From the NCBI RefSeq assembly GCF_002295065.1, contig NZ_NSGG01000010.1:165433-229432 (forward strand): 64,000 bases of DNA, read 5' to 3'. The DNA comes from Mesorhizobium sp. WSM3859. GTDB lineage: Bacteria > Pseudomonadota > Alphaproteobacteria > Rhizobiales > Rhizobiaceae. Below the pieces are notes generated by a model. That model was not told where the DNA came from, ran no database searches, and saw nothing but the letters and a program-made list of their open reading frames with translations. How positions within the stretch are numbered: position 1 is the first letter of the stretch; each line of letters opens with the position of its first letter. Below, in pieces: positions 42,087 to 49,788 of the stretch. The translations under genes were made by a program, and so were the position numbers.

Positions 42087-42833
42087 GTGGAGTTTCTCAG
42101 CGATCTGCAGGCGCAGTTTTCGACGGCCTATGAGCTGCTGGCCGCCGGCTGGGGCGTGCAACTGCTCTGGGGCATTGGCTGGACGCTCGCCGTCACCGTT
42201 GTCTCGATGCTGATCGGGGCTGTGCTGGGCTCGCTGGTGGCGTCCGCCAAGCTTTCGCATCGCGGCGGATTGAGGTTCATCGGGGAGAGCTACACCACGG
42301 TTTTCCGCGGCGAACCGGAACTTTTGATCATCTATCTTTTCTATTACGGCGGCACGCAGGTGCTGACCGGCGTGGCGCGGTCCACCGGGTCGATCGGCTC
42401 GACGGACATCTTGAACATGCCGAGCTTCCTCGGCGGCGTGCTCGCGGTCGGCATCATTTCTGGCGCCTACCAGGCCGAGGTTTTCCGCGGCTCGTTCCTG
42501 GCGATCCATCGCGGCGAGCTGGAGGCGGCCCGCGCCTACGGCATGTCGGCCTGGCTGCGGTTTCGCCTCGTGATCGTGCCGCAGGTGCTGCGCCTCGCTG
42601 TGCCGGGGCTGGGGAATGTCTGGCAATTGACCATCAAGGATTCGGCGCTGATCTCGGTCACCGGCGTCGCGGAGCTGATGCTCACCGCGAACAAGGCCGC
42701 GCGTTCGACGCATCATTCGCTGCTTTTCTACACGGTCGCAGGCATACTCTATCTGGTGATGACCTCGATCTCGACGCCGATCTTCGAGAAGGCCGAGCGT
42801 TACACCTCGCGCAGTTTCACGCGGCCGAAGTGA
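42087..42833 (+). CDS. Amino-acid ABC transporter permease (HisQ/OccQ type)
   Basis: The 248-residue protein has about five helices with the family EAA loop ELEAARAYGMSAWLRFRLVIVPQVLRLAVPGLGN near residues 145-180. Start GTG 42087 has GGGAGGG upstream. It forms a heterodimer with the next permease. Confidence 0.9.
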   Translation: MEFLSDLQAQFSTAYELLAAGWGVQLLWGIGWTLAVTVVSMLIGAVLGSLVASAKLSHRGGLRFIGESYTTVFRGEPELLIIYLFYYGGTQVLTGVARSTGSIGSTDILNMPSFLGGVLAVGIISGAYQAEVFRGSFLAIHRGELEAARAYGMSAWLRFRLVIVPQVLRLAVPGLGNVWQLTIKDSALISVTGVAELMLTANKAARSTHHSLLFYTVAGILYLVMTSISTPIFEKAERYTSRSFTRPK

Positions 42834-42842
42834 GAGGTGGCG

Positions 42843-43574
42843 GTGGCTTTCGACTTCTACGTTTCGACCATGTGGAGCGTGCTCAAGGCGCTGCCGCTGA
42901 CGCTCGAGATCTGGTTCTTCGGCATCGCCTTCGGGCTCGTTATCGCCACCGGCCTGACCTGGCTGCGGGCTTCCGGTTCCAAATTGGGCGAGTATTTCAC
43001 CCGTGCCTATGTCTTCATCTTCCGCGGCTCGCCGCTTCTGGTGCAGCTCTATTTGATCTATTTCGGCCTCTCCCAGTTCGACTTCGTCCGCCACAGCCCG
43101 ATCCTGTGGCCGATCCTGCGCGATCCGATGTATTGCACGATCGTCGCCATGGCTTTGAACACGGCGGCCTATGAGAGCGAGATTTTCCGCGGCGCGCTGC
43201 GGGCGGTGCCGGTCGGCCAGATCGAAGCGGCCAAGGCGTTCGGCATGTCGGCCTTCACCCGCTTCCGCCTCGTCACGCTGCCCATCGCGCTGCGGCTGGC
43301 GCTGCCTGCCTATTCGACCGAAATCATTCTCATGACCAAGGCGACCGCGCTCGCCTCCGTGGTCACGATCATGGAGATGATGGGAACGGCGCAGAAGATC
43401 CAGCACGACACGTTCCGGCCGATCGAGGTGCTGACCTGCGCCGGCGTGATCTACCTGCTGCTCAATTTGTCGATCGCCCGGCTGTTCGCCTGGGTCGAAT
43501 ACCGGCTTTCACCGCATCTGCGGCCGCCGCCCGAGCAGAGCCAGCAAATCAGACCCGTACCGGAGGTGTTGTGA
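42843..43574 (+). CDS. Amino-acid ABC transporter permease (HisM/OccM type)
   Basis: The 243-residue protein has about five helices and the coupling loop QIEAAKAFGMSAFTRFRLVTLPIALRLALPAYSTE. The GTG at 42843 has AGAGG 5 nt before it; GTG at 42837 is less likely. Its stop overlaps the ATPase start (TGATG). Confidence 0.9.
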   Translation: MAFDFYVSTMWSVLKALPLTLEIWFFGIAFGLVIATGLTWLRASGSKLGEYFTRAYVFIFRGSPLLVQLYLIYFGLSQFDFVRHSPILWPILRDPMYCTIVAMALNTAAYESEIFRGALRAVPVGQIEAAKAFGMSAFTRFRLVTLPIALRLALPAYSTEIILMTKATALASVVTIMEMMGTAQKIQHDTFRPIEVLTCAGVIYLLLNLSIARLFAWVEYRLSPHLRPPPEQSQQIRPVPEVL

Positions 43575-44389
43575 TGTCGGCAAATGTCGCTGCTGCCGCG
43601 AAGGCAGCACCGCCCCCGGGCGACAAGTCGGCCATCAGCGTCAGGGACATGCGCAAATGCTTCGGCGACCATGAGGTGCTCAAGGGCATTTCGCTCGAAG
43701 CGCACAAGGGCGATGTGATTTCCATCCTCGGCTCATCGGGCTCCGGCAAGAGCACGATGCTGCGCTGCATCAATCTCCTGGAGACCCCTGACTCCGGCGA
43801 AGTGCGGGTCGACGGCGAGCTCATCAAGATGAAGCAAAGCCGCGACGGCCGTCAAATGCCGGCCGATATCCGCCAGGTGGAGCGGATCCGCGCCAACCTC
43901 GCCATGGTGTTCCAGAGCTTCAATCTCTGGTCGCACATGACCGTGCTGGAAAACCTCGTCGCGGCGCCGACGCATGTTTTGAAGCGGCCGCGCGCGGAGT
44001 GCCTGGAGCAGGCCGAGGCGCTGCTGAAGCGCGTCGGCATATGGGAGCGGCGCAACTACTATCCGCCGCATATGTCGGGCGGCCAGCAGCAGCGCGCCGC
44101 GATCGCCCGCGCCCTGGCGATGAACCCCAAGGTGATGCTGTTCGACGAGCCGACATCCGCGCTCGATCCGGAACTGGTCGGCGAGGTGCTGCGGGTCATG
44201 CGCTCGCTGGCCGAAGAAGGGCGCACCATGCTGGTCGTCACCCATGAAATGGGCTTCGCCCGCGACGTGTCCAGCAAGGTGATGTTCCTGCACAAGGGCG
44301 AGGTGGATTCGGTCGGCGAACCGAAGGAGATGTTCGCCAAACCGCCGACGCCGCAATTCAAGCAGTTCATCGCCAACTTCAACAAGTAG
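43574..44389 (+). CDS. Amino-acid ABC transporter ATP-binding protein (HisP type)
   Basis: The 271-residue ATPase has Walker A LGSSGSGKST, a long extra segment after it (MKQSRDGRQMPADIRQV) typical of HisP/OccP, the signature MSGGQQQRAAIARAL and Walker B VMLFDEPTSALDPE. GGAGG precedes ATG 43574 by 7 nt. It is the last gene of the amino-acid importer. Confidence 0.95.
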   Translation: MSANVAAAAKAAPPPGDKSAISVRDMRKCFGDHEVLKGISLEAHKGDVISILGSSGSGKSTMLRCINLLETPDSGEVRVDGELIKMKQSRDGRQMPADIRQVERIRANLAMVFQSFNLWSHMTVLENLVAAPTHVLKRPRAECLEQAEALLKRVGIWERRNYYPPHMSGGQQQRAAIARALAMNPKVMLFDEPTSALDPELVGEVLRVMRSLAEEGRTMLVVTHEMGFARDVSSKVMFLHKGEVDSVGEPKEMFAKPPTPQFKQFIANFNK

Positions 44390-44397
44390 GCGCCTCT

Positions 44398-44577
44398 CCT
44401 TCTCCCCTTGTGGGAGAAGGTGGATCGGCGCGAAGCGCCGAGACGGATGAGGGATGTTCCAGCTTGGCAATGGCGTTCGCCTGGCAGCACCGTTGTGCCC
44501 AACCGCGAGCGCTTCGTTCCTTCCAGCACCCCTCATCCGGCCGCTTCGCGGCCACCTTCTCCCACAAGGGGAGAAGG
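44398..44577. repeat. Large palindromic repeat between the importer and phnN
   Basis: The 26-bp arms at 44398-44423 and 44552-44577 are exact reverse complements (CCTTCTCCCCTTGTGGGAGA and onward). Each arm is itself a hairpin (CTTCTCCC/GGGAGAAG). GAT-GAGGG and CCCTC-ATC further inside are also inverted. The genes on both sides converge, so it can terminate both. Comparable elements occur at 49665 and 63747. Confidence 0.8.
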
Positions 44578-44586
44578 GCAAGGCGC

Positions 44587-45213
44587 TTAGATCATGTCCG
44601 ACAGGTCCGAAAACGCCATCGCCTTGCGCAGCACCTCGGCGAAGCGTTCGCCGGCGGCCTCCTTGTCGCCGCTATTGTCGATCGAGGTGACGTCCGGTCC
44701 CGTCAGCTTGACGCTGGTGCTGCGCGCCAGGCGGGCAAGCACCTCCCCGCGCGATTCGCGGCCGCGCGCCGCCAGCCGTTCGGCGAGGATCTCCGGCGCC
44801 GCGGTGATCTCGACCACGGCCAGATTGGCGTAGCGTTCGCGCAGCGCCGGGATGACCGCGCGGGAGACATTCGCCACAGCAACATGGCCGTTCGCCACCG
44901 CCCAGTCTACATCGGCCGGCAGGCCGTAGCGCAGGCCGTGCGCGTCCCAGCACAGGCAGAACGCGCCGTCCGCCTCCGCTTCGGCAAAGGCGGCGTCGGC
45001 CAGCGTGTCGTGGTCCTCGCTTGCCGTGTCGCTCGGCCTGGTGATGACGCGGCGCACGAATTCCAGCCGCGTCTCGCCGGCAAAGCGCAGCCTGGCGTAG
45101 CCGATCACCGTATCCTTGCCGGCGCCGCTAGGGCCCACCACCGCGACGAAGACGCCGTTGCGGATCGGCAGGCTCTCGGCCAGCTCGCGCTCGATGAGGG
45201 CCGAGACCATCAT
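44587..45213 (-). CDS. phnN: Ribose 1,5-bisphosphate phosphokinase
   Basis: The 208-residue guanylate-kinase-like P-loop protein (GPSGAGKDT) makes PRPP from ribose 1,5-bisphosphate, the last step of the C-P lyase pathway. RVITRPSDTASEDHDTLAD and CLCWDAHGLRYGLP match PhnN. ATG 45213 overlaps the phnM stop (ATGA). No phnGHIJKL genes are in the window. Confidence 0.9.
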   Translation of the reverse strand: MMVSALIERELAESLPIRNGVFVAVVGPSGAGKDTVIGYARLRFAGETRLEFVRRVITRPSDTASEDHDTLADAAFAEAEADGAFCLCWDAHGLRYGLPADVDWAVANGHVAVANVSRAVIPALRERYANLAVVEITAAPEILAERLAARGRESRGEVLARLARSTSVKLTGPDVTSIDNSGDKEAAGERFAEVLRKAMAFSDLSDMI

Positions 45214-46349
45214 GCGACCCGGCGGCCCTGGCGCCACACGGTGCGCACGACCGGCACATGGTCGTCGACGCGCACGCGCACCAGGTCGGCGCGACGGCCG
45301 GGCTCTATGACGCCGCGGTCGGCGAGGCCGACCGCTTCGGCCGGGTTCTTGGAGACCATCGCTACCGCCTGCGGCAGCGTGATGCCTTCGACGACGTCGC
45401 CGAGGAAGAAGGCCGACTGGATCAGGCTGAAGGGGATGTAGTCCGACGACAGGATGTCGAGCAGGCCGTCGGCGGCAAGCGTGCGCGCCGAGACATTGCC
45501 GGAATGCGAAGCGCCGCGCATGACGTTCGGCGCGCCCATCAGCACGCCGAGACCTGCCGCCTTCGAGGCCTTGGCCGCTTCTTCCGTCGTCGGGAATTCG
45601 GCGACGCGCACGCCCTGCTCGATCGCTTCATCGACATGGCCGGCGGTCGCGTCGTCATGGCTGGCCAGCACGATGCCGCGTTCCTGGCACGCGGCCGAGA
45701 TGAAGACCCGGTTCGGGCCGGAATTGCGGGCCGATTCCGCCATCCGCTTCTCGCAGAATTTCTGGAAGTCGCGGTCGGTCAGCTTCAGCTTGCGCTGATA
45801 GTAATAGGCATAGGTCTCGAGGTTGACGAACTGGCGCTGTCCGGGCGCATGGTCCATCAGCGAGGCGAGCTTCACCCGATCGTCGGTTTCGAAATTGGCG
45901 AAAGCCTCGAGGCAGTCCGGCGCCGAGACCTCGCAGCGCAGATGGATGAAATGGTCGGCCCTGAGCCGATCCTGGCGCACGCTGTCCTCGATCGCGTCGG
46001 CCAATTTGCGCACATCGTCGGATTTCAAGTCGGCGTCCTCGTCCATGCCGACGCGCAAGGCGTCGAGCACGGTGGTGATGCCGGCGGTCGCCACTTGCGC
46101 GTCATGGGCAAGCACGGCGGCGATTGGGTTCCAGCGCACTTTCGGGCGCGGCGCGTAGTGGCCCTCGAGATGATCGGTGTGCAGCTCGACGAGGCCCGGG
46201 ATGATATAGTCGCCGCCCATATCCTCGCCGGCGCCGGCGGCGCCCGGTTCGACGGCGGCGATTAGGCCGTCGCGCAACAGGAGCGAGCCCTTGACGATTT
46301 CGTCGGGCAGCACGATGCGGGCATTGGTGAGAACGGTTTCGGCGGTCAT
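45210..46349 (-). CDS. phnM: Ribose 1-methylphosphonate 5-triphosphate diphosphatase
   Basis: The 379-residue amidohydrolase releases pyrophosphate from the C-P lyase intermediate. The first metal site HTDHLEGHYAPRP is clear, with RCEV, SHDDAT and the metal-binding GLADRGVIEPGRRADL. Coupled by a 4-bp overlap to phnN. A family B repeat and the DUF1045 gene lie upstream. Confidence 0.95.
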   Translation of the reverse strand: MTAETVLTNARIVLPDEIVKGSLLLRDGLIAAVEPGAAGAGEDMGGDYIIPGLVELHTDHLEGHYAPRPKVRWNPIAAVLAHDAQVATAGITTVLDALRVGMDEDADLKSDDVRKLADAIEDSVRQDRLRADHFIHLRCEVSAPDCLEAFANFETDDRVKLASLMDHAPGQRQFVNLETYAYYYQRKLKLTDRDFQKFCEKRMAESARNSGPNRVFISAACQERGIVLASHDDATAGHVDEAIEQGVRVAEFPTTEEAAKASKAAGLGVLMGAPNVMRGASHSGNVSARTLAADGLLDILSSDYIPFSLIQSAFFLGDVVEGITLPQAVAMVSKNPAEAVGLADRGVIEPGRRADLVRVRVDDHVPVVRTVWRQGRRVA

Positions 46350-46380
46350 CTCGGGCGGTCCTGTCTCAAGCGGTCATTTC

Positions 46381-46434
46381 AGAGCAATTCCAGGAAAAGT
46401 GTTTTGCGGTTTTCCGTCCGGAATTGCGTAAACA
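46381..46434. repeat. Rhizobial palindromic repeat, family B, copy 2
   Basis: GCAATTCC (46384-46391) and GGAATTGC (46420-46427) are inverted, extended by AGGAAAAG and GGTTTTCC inside. It aligns with 19976-20022 at about three quarters of positions. Confidence 0.75.
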
Positions 46435-46471
46435 AAAAGATAGGGCGGGTCAGCGTTTCCGCTGATCCGCC

Positions 46472-47179
46472 CTATGCGGTCTTGCGGGCCTGGCCACGGC
46501 CAAGCGCATGATGGGAAAGCACCATGAACGGGGCGCCAGGCTCGCTTTCGACGAACAATGTCAGCGCATCCACCGGCACCGGCTGGCGCAGCACGTCGGC
46601 GAACAGGCCGTCGATTGCCGCGCGAAGACGCGGGCTTTCCTCGGGCCCGACGCGTCCCGACAGCGTCATGTGGAAGCGGAATGTTTCGAACACATAGGGA
46701 TAACCCCATTGGCAGAGGTTGCGGAACTCGTCCGGCTTCAGCGCATCGGGGCTGCGGCGCTCGATCTCGGCCTCGGTCAGCGGTGCACGGAAACTGTCGA
46801 AGGCGCGCACGACCTCGCCGGCGAAATCGTTGAGCGGCGCGAACTGCGTTTCCGGCACCAGCGCGAAGAAGCCGTCGATCTGCCCGACGATAAGGCGTGG
46901 GATGACGACGGGCGGCGTCGCCTCGGCGAAACTGTCGAGCGCGGCGCGCAGCGAGGCTTCCGTCTCGCTCGGCGCCAGCCGGAACGGCGCCTTCAACGTT
47001 GCATGGAACCCGTAGCGCCGGGCGGACGCGGTATGGAAGGCAACCTCCGCGGCCGACAGATCGCCGACGGCCTCGACCGGCCGCGTCGCCGCGCCGAACG
47101 GGTCGCGGCCCAGCCAGTTCGCCGCAATGCGCGCCAGCTTCTCGTCCTGCCCCGGTGTGTAGTAGATGGCGTAGCGCAT
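46472..47179 (-). CDS. DUF1045 phosphonate-associated 2H-phosphoesterase-like protein
   Basis: The 235-residue protein starts MRYAIYYTPGQDEKLARIAANWLGRDPF, typical of DUF1045. Two HxT motifs (FHATLKAPF near residue 57 and FHMTLSG near residue 171) fit the 2H phosphodiesterase fold. In rhizobia it accompanies C-P lyase genes. It is 122 bp upstream of phnM, separated by a repeat. Its substrate may be a cyclic ribose phosphate, by analogy with the 2H family; unproven. Confidence 0.85.
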   Translation of the reverse strand: MRYAIYYTPGQDEKLARIAANWLGRDPFGAATRPVEAVGDLSAAEVAFHTASARRYGFHATLKAPFRLAPSETEASLRAALDSFAEATPPVVIPRLIVGQIDGFFALVPETQFAPLNDFAGEVVRAFDSFRAPLTEAEIERRSPDALKPDEFRNLCQWGYPYVFETFRFHMTLSGRVGPEESPRLRAAIDGLFADVLRQPVPVDALTLFVESEPGAPFMVLSHHALGRGQARKTA

Positions 47180-47424
47180 GGGCGTTCCTCGTCAAGCGCG
47201 CTGCACGCTCCGAGGGATCATGCGACGCGCTTCAAGTCATTATCCTGGCAAGTCGGTCCCAAAAACGCCAAGGCGTTTGCGGCGACATGCACCGGAACCG
47301 CTGCCATAGGTGATTTCCATGACGGATTGACGAAGCTTTCATGGGTTTTCGAAGGCAAGTCCAGTCGCGAGGTGGTTAGCCGACGATTTTTCCCGGCTGG
47401 ACCAGCGGCTTTGCCGAGCTGCTT

Positions 47425-47596
47425 AGGGTGTGTGTTGAGATTCAGGTCATGCCGAGTCGGAGTCGAAGACGGGCGCGAAGCGACCAAACTGGGCGGCTTC
47501 CGAGAACCGGAGCGGAGCGTACTTGAAGTACGTGAGCACCGGAAGCGCAAGAAACCGCCATTTGCAGGCCGGGATCACCTGAATATCAACATACCT
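47425..47596. repeat. Inverted-repeat-bounded intergenic element before the iolB 3' end
   Basis: The 420-bp gap 47180-47599 has no credible gene. Inside it, AGGGTGTGTGTTGAGATTCAGG (47425-47446) and CCTGAATATCAACATACCT (47578-47596) form imperfect inverted ends about 130 bp apart. The end ends 3 bp before the iolB stop. The interior contains TACTTGAAGTACGTGAGCACC. It resembles a MITE-like or transcribed repeat. Confidence 0.5.
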
Positions 47597-47599
47597 CAA

Positions 47600-48412
47600 T
47601 CAGGCCTTCATCAGCCATTCGTGCTCGGCCGCGTTGTGGAATTTCCACGTCCGCTTCGGTCCGGCCATGACATTGAGGTAATAGAGGTCGTAGCCGTGGC
47701 AGGCCGCGCAGGGGTGATAGCCCTTCGGCACCAGCACGACATCGCCGTCCTCGATCGCCATCGCTTCGTCCAGCTCGCGCACGCCGTTGCGGTCGGCGTC
47801 GGTGTAGACGCGCTGGAAGGCAAAACCCTGGGGCGGGTTGAGGCGGTGGTAATAGGTTTCCTCGAGATAGGATTCCACGGGGAGATTGTCCCGGTCGTGT
47901 TTGTGCGGCGGATAGCTGGACGTATGGCCGCCGGGCGTGATCACCTCGACCACCAGCAGCGAATCCGCCGGCTTGCCCTCGGGCAGGATGTTGGTGACAT
48001 AGCGCGTGTTGGTGCCCTTGCCGCGCACCTCCTGGCCGAGATCGTCAGGCCCGATGACGCGCACCGGCAGGCCGCCGTTTAGACCCGGCGCAGAGCAGAC
48101 GGCGAGCTCCAGCTCAGTGTCGGCGGTCACCGACCATTCGGTGCCTTGCGGCACGTAGACCGACCACGGCTTGCCATCGAACGGCGACATGCGCTCGCCG
48201 AGCAGCCCGAGATCCTTGCCGCCGGCCGAGGCCTTGCCTTTGCCCGTGACGAAGACTAGGCAAACCTCGCGATCGCCCGTCTTGCCGGACGCCGTCTCAC
48301 CCGCTTCCAGCCGATGCAGGTCGAAACCGACATAGGTCCAGCCGGCGCTTTGCGGCGTGACGTGCGCGACATGGCCGTGGCCCTTGTCGGCCCTGACGAT
48401 GAGTTTCGACAT
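47600..48412 (-). CDS. iolB: 5-deoxy-glucuronate isomerase
   Basis: The 270-residue cupin isomerises 5-deoxy-glucuronate to 2-deoxy-5-keto-gluconate. The metal-binding cupin motif HTSSYPPHKHD and ESYLEETYYHRLNPPQGFAFQRVY are characteristic. Start MSKLIVRADKG at 48412 with AGGAG upstream; the 90 further bases of ORF are not coding. Part of the iolC-iolD-iolE-iolB cluster. Confidence 0.95.
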   Translation of the reverse strand: MSKLIVRADKGHGHVAHVTPQSAGWTYVGFDLHRLEAGETASGKTGDREVCLVFVTGKGKASAGGKDLGLLGERMSPFDGKPWSVYVPQGTEWSVTADTELELAVCSAPGLNGGLPVRVIGPDDLGQEVRGKGTNTRYVTNILPEGKPADSLLVVEVITPGGHTSSYPPHKHDRDNLPVESYLEETYYHRLNPPQGFAFQRVYTDADRNGVRELDEAMAIEDGDVVLVPKGYHPCAACHGYDLYYLNVMAGPKRTWKFHNAAEHEWLMKA

Positions 48413-48428
48413 GCGGGGCTCCTTTGGA

Positions 48429-48641
48429 TCATTCCTTCGGCTCGGCTGGAGGCTTCGCTTCCTCGGCCGGCTTGTAGAGATAGAAAAACTGCCACACCGC
48501 ATAACCGGCGAAGCCGAGCGCGATGACGCCCCAGAACGGCGTGCCGGAGGCGAACTCGATCACCGACCAGATGAGGCAAACCGCCACGACGGCGATGCGG
48601 CGCCACAGTGGCCGGAAGAAGGGATGTTCATAGTCTTTCAT
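48429..48641 (-). CDS. Small membrane protein, DUF3329-like
   Basis: The 70-residue protein starts MKDYEHPFFRPLWRRIA and has two hydrophobic segments (about residues 15-32 and 36-54), with a Lys/Pro/Glu tail. It lies between iolE and iolB, 16 bp before iolB, so it is co-transcribed. I think it belongs to DUF3329 but cannot confirm. Role unknown. Confidence 0.65.
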   Translation of the reverse strand: MKDYEHPFFRPLWRRIAVVAVCLIWSVIEFASGTPFWGVIALGFAGYAVWQFFYLYKPAEEAKPPAEPKE

Positions 48642-48690
48642 CGCGCCAATCCAGGATTTGCCCAAAGCGCAACGGATAAACCGGGCGCCC

Positions 48691-48726
48691 TGTCTAATCC
48701 ACCGTTCATGTCTAATCCACCGTTCA
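48691..48726. repeat. 18-bp perfect tandem duplication at the iolE stop
   Basis: TGTCTAATCCACCGTTCA occurs twice head to tail, 48691-48708 and 48709-48726. The second copy contains the iolE stop codon (48724-48726). No reading frame is altered. Confidence 0.95.
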
Positions 48727-49638
48727 GGCCGGAAAACCTTGCGTCTCCACCGTGTAGCCGGCGGCCGTCATCACCCGCATCAGCTCCTTGTGGCCGACTT
48801 GGGCCATTTTCAGCGGCGGGTTCTTCTTCGGATCCTGCTCGGCTTCCACGACGAACCAGCCCTCATAGCCATGATCGGCGAAACGCTGGACGATGGCGCC
48901 GAAATCGAGCGAGCCGTCGCCCGGCACGGTGAAGGCACCGAGCGCCACAGCATCGAGGAAGGACTGTTTCGAACGGTCGAGCCCGTCGATCACGCCCATG
49001 CGCACGTCCTTCACATGGACGTGGTTGATGCGCTTGTGGTGGTTGTCGATGGCGCGCAGCACGTCGCCGCCGGCAAAGGCGAGATGGCCGGCATCGAGCA
49101 GCAGCGGAATGCCTTCGCCGGAATGGCGCATGAAGGCGTCGAGCTCCGGCTCGGTCTCGACCACCGCCGCCATGTGATGATGGTAGGACAGCGGCATGCC
49201 CTGCTCGGCGCACCACTCGCCAAATTCGGTGACGCGCCGGCCATAGGCCTTCATCTCGTCGCCGGTGAGTTTCGGCTTGGTGGCTAGAGGCTTGGAGCGG
49301 TCGCCCTGGATCGAACGGCCAACCTCGCCATAGACGATGCAGGGGGCGTTGACCGCCTTGAACAGGTCGATCATCGGCTGGATGCGATCCTTGTTCCTGG
49401 CCAGGTCCTCATTGACCAGCGTTCCGGAGAACCAGCCGCCGCAAAGCGTGACATCCGCCTCTTTGAGGATCGGCAGCATCACCTTGGGATCGTCGGGAAA
49501 GCGGCGGCCCTTTTCCATGCCGGTGAAGCCGGCCGAGCGCGACTGGCGCAGACACTCCTCCAGCGACACGTCATCGCTCAGTTCCACGAGATCGTCGTTC
49601 CACCACGCGATGGGGGACATGCCCAGTTTGGCTTTCAA
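48724..49638 (-). CDS. iolE: myo-Inosose-2 dehydratase
   Basis: The 304-residue TIM-barrel protein of the xylose-isomerase-like family dehydrates 2-keto-myo-inositol. Seen: YHHHMAAVVETEPELDAFM, LLLDAGHLAFAGGD, HVHVKDVR, VPGDGSLDFGAI and FVVEAEQDP, all IolE landmarks. Within the iolCDEB operon; a second, similar gene lies at 62523. Confidence 0.95.
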   Translation of the reverse strand: MKAKLGMSPIAWWNDDLVELSDDVSLEECLRQSRSAGFTGMEKGRRFPDDPKVMLPILKEADVTLCGGWFSGTLVNEDLARNKDRIQPMIDLFKAVNAPCIVYGEVGRSIQGDRSKPLATKPKLTGDEMKAYGRRVTEFGEWCAEQGMPLSYHHHMAAVVETEPELDAFMRHSGEGIPLLLDAGHLAFAGGDVLRAIDNHHKRINHVHVKDVRMGVIDGLDRSKQSFLDAVALGAFTVPGDGSLDFGAIVQRFADHGYEGWFVVEAEQDPKKNPPLKMAQVGHKELMRVMTAAGYTVETQGFPA

Positions 49639-49664
49639 GTCTTCACTCCAATGTCAGTTCGTTT

Positions 49665-49769
49665 CTACCCTCCCCTTTTGTGGGGAGGGTCGCTGCAAAG
49701 CAGCGGGGAGGGGGCAGTGCCGCCCCCCACCCGGACCTTCGGTCCGACCTCCCCACAAGGGGGAGGTAG
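49665..49769. repeat. Palindromic repeat between iolE and iolD
   Basis: CTACCCTCCCCTTTTGTGGGGAG (49665-49687) and CTCCCCACAAGGGGGAGGTAG (49749-49769) are inverted ends. Nested pairs GCTGCAAAGCAGC and GGACCTTCGGTCC lie between. It is inside the operon, so it may be a processing or attenuation element. Confidence 0.75.
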
Positions 49770-49788
49770 GGAGTTGGCAGCGCCGGCT

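Noticed and set aside
44398..44577. Repeat considered as CRISPR
   Set aside because: There are only two inverted arms and no regularly spaced direct repeats or spacers; no cas genes are in the window.
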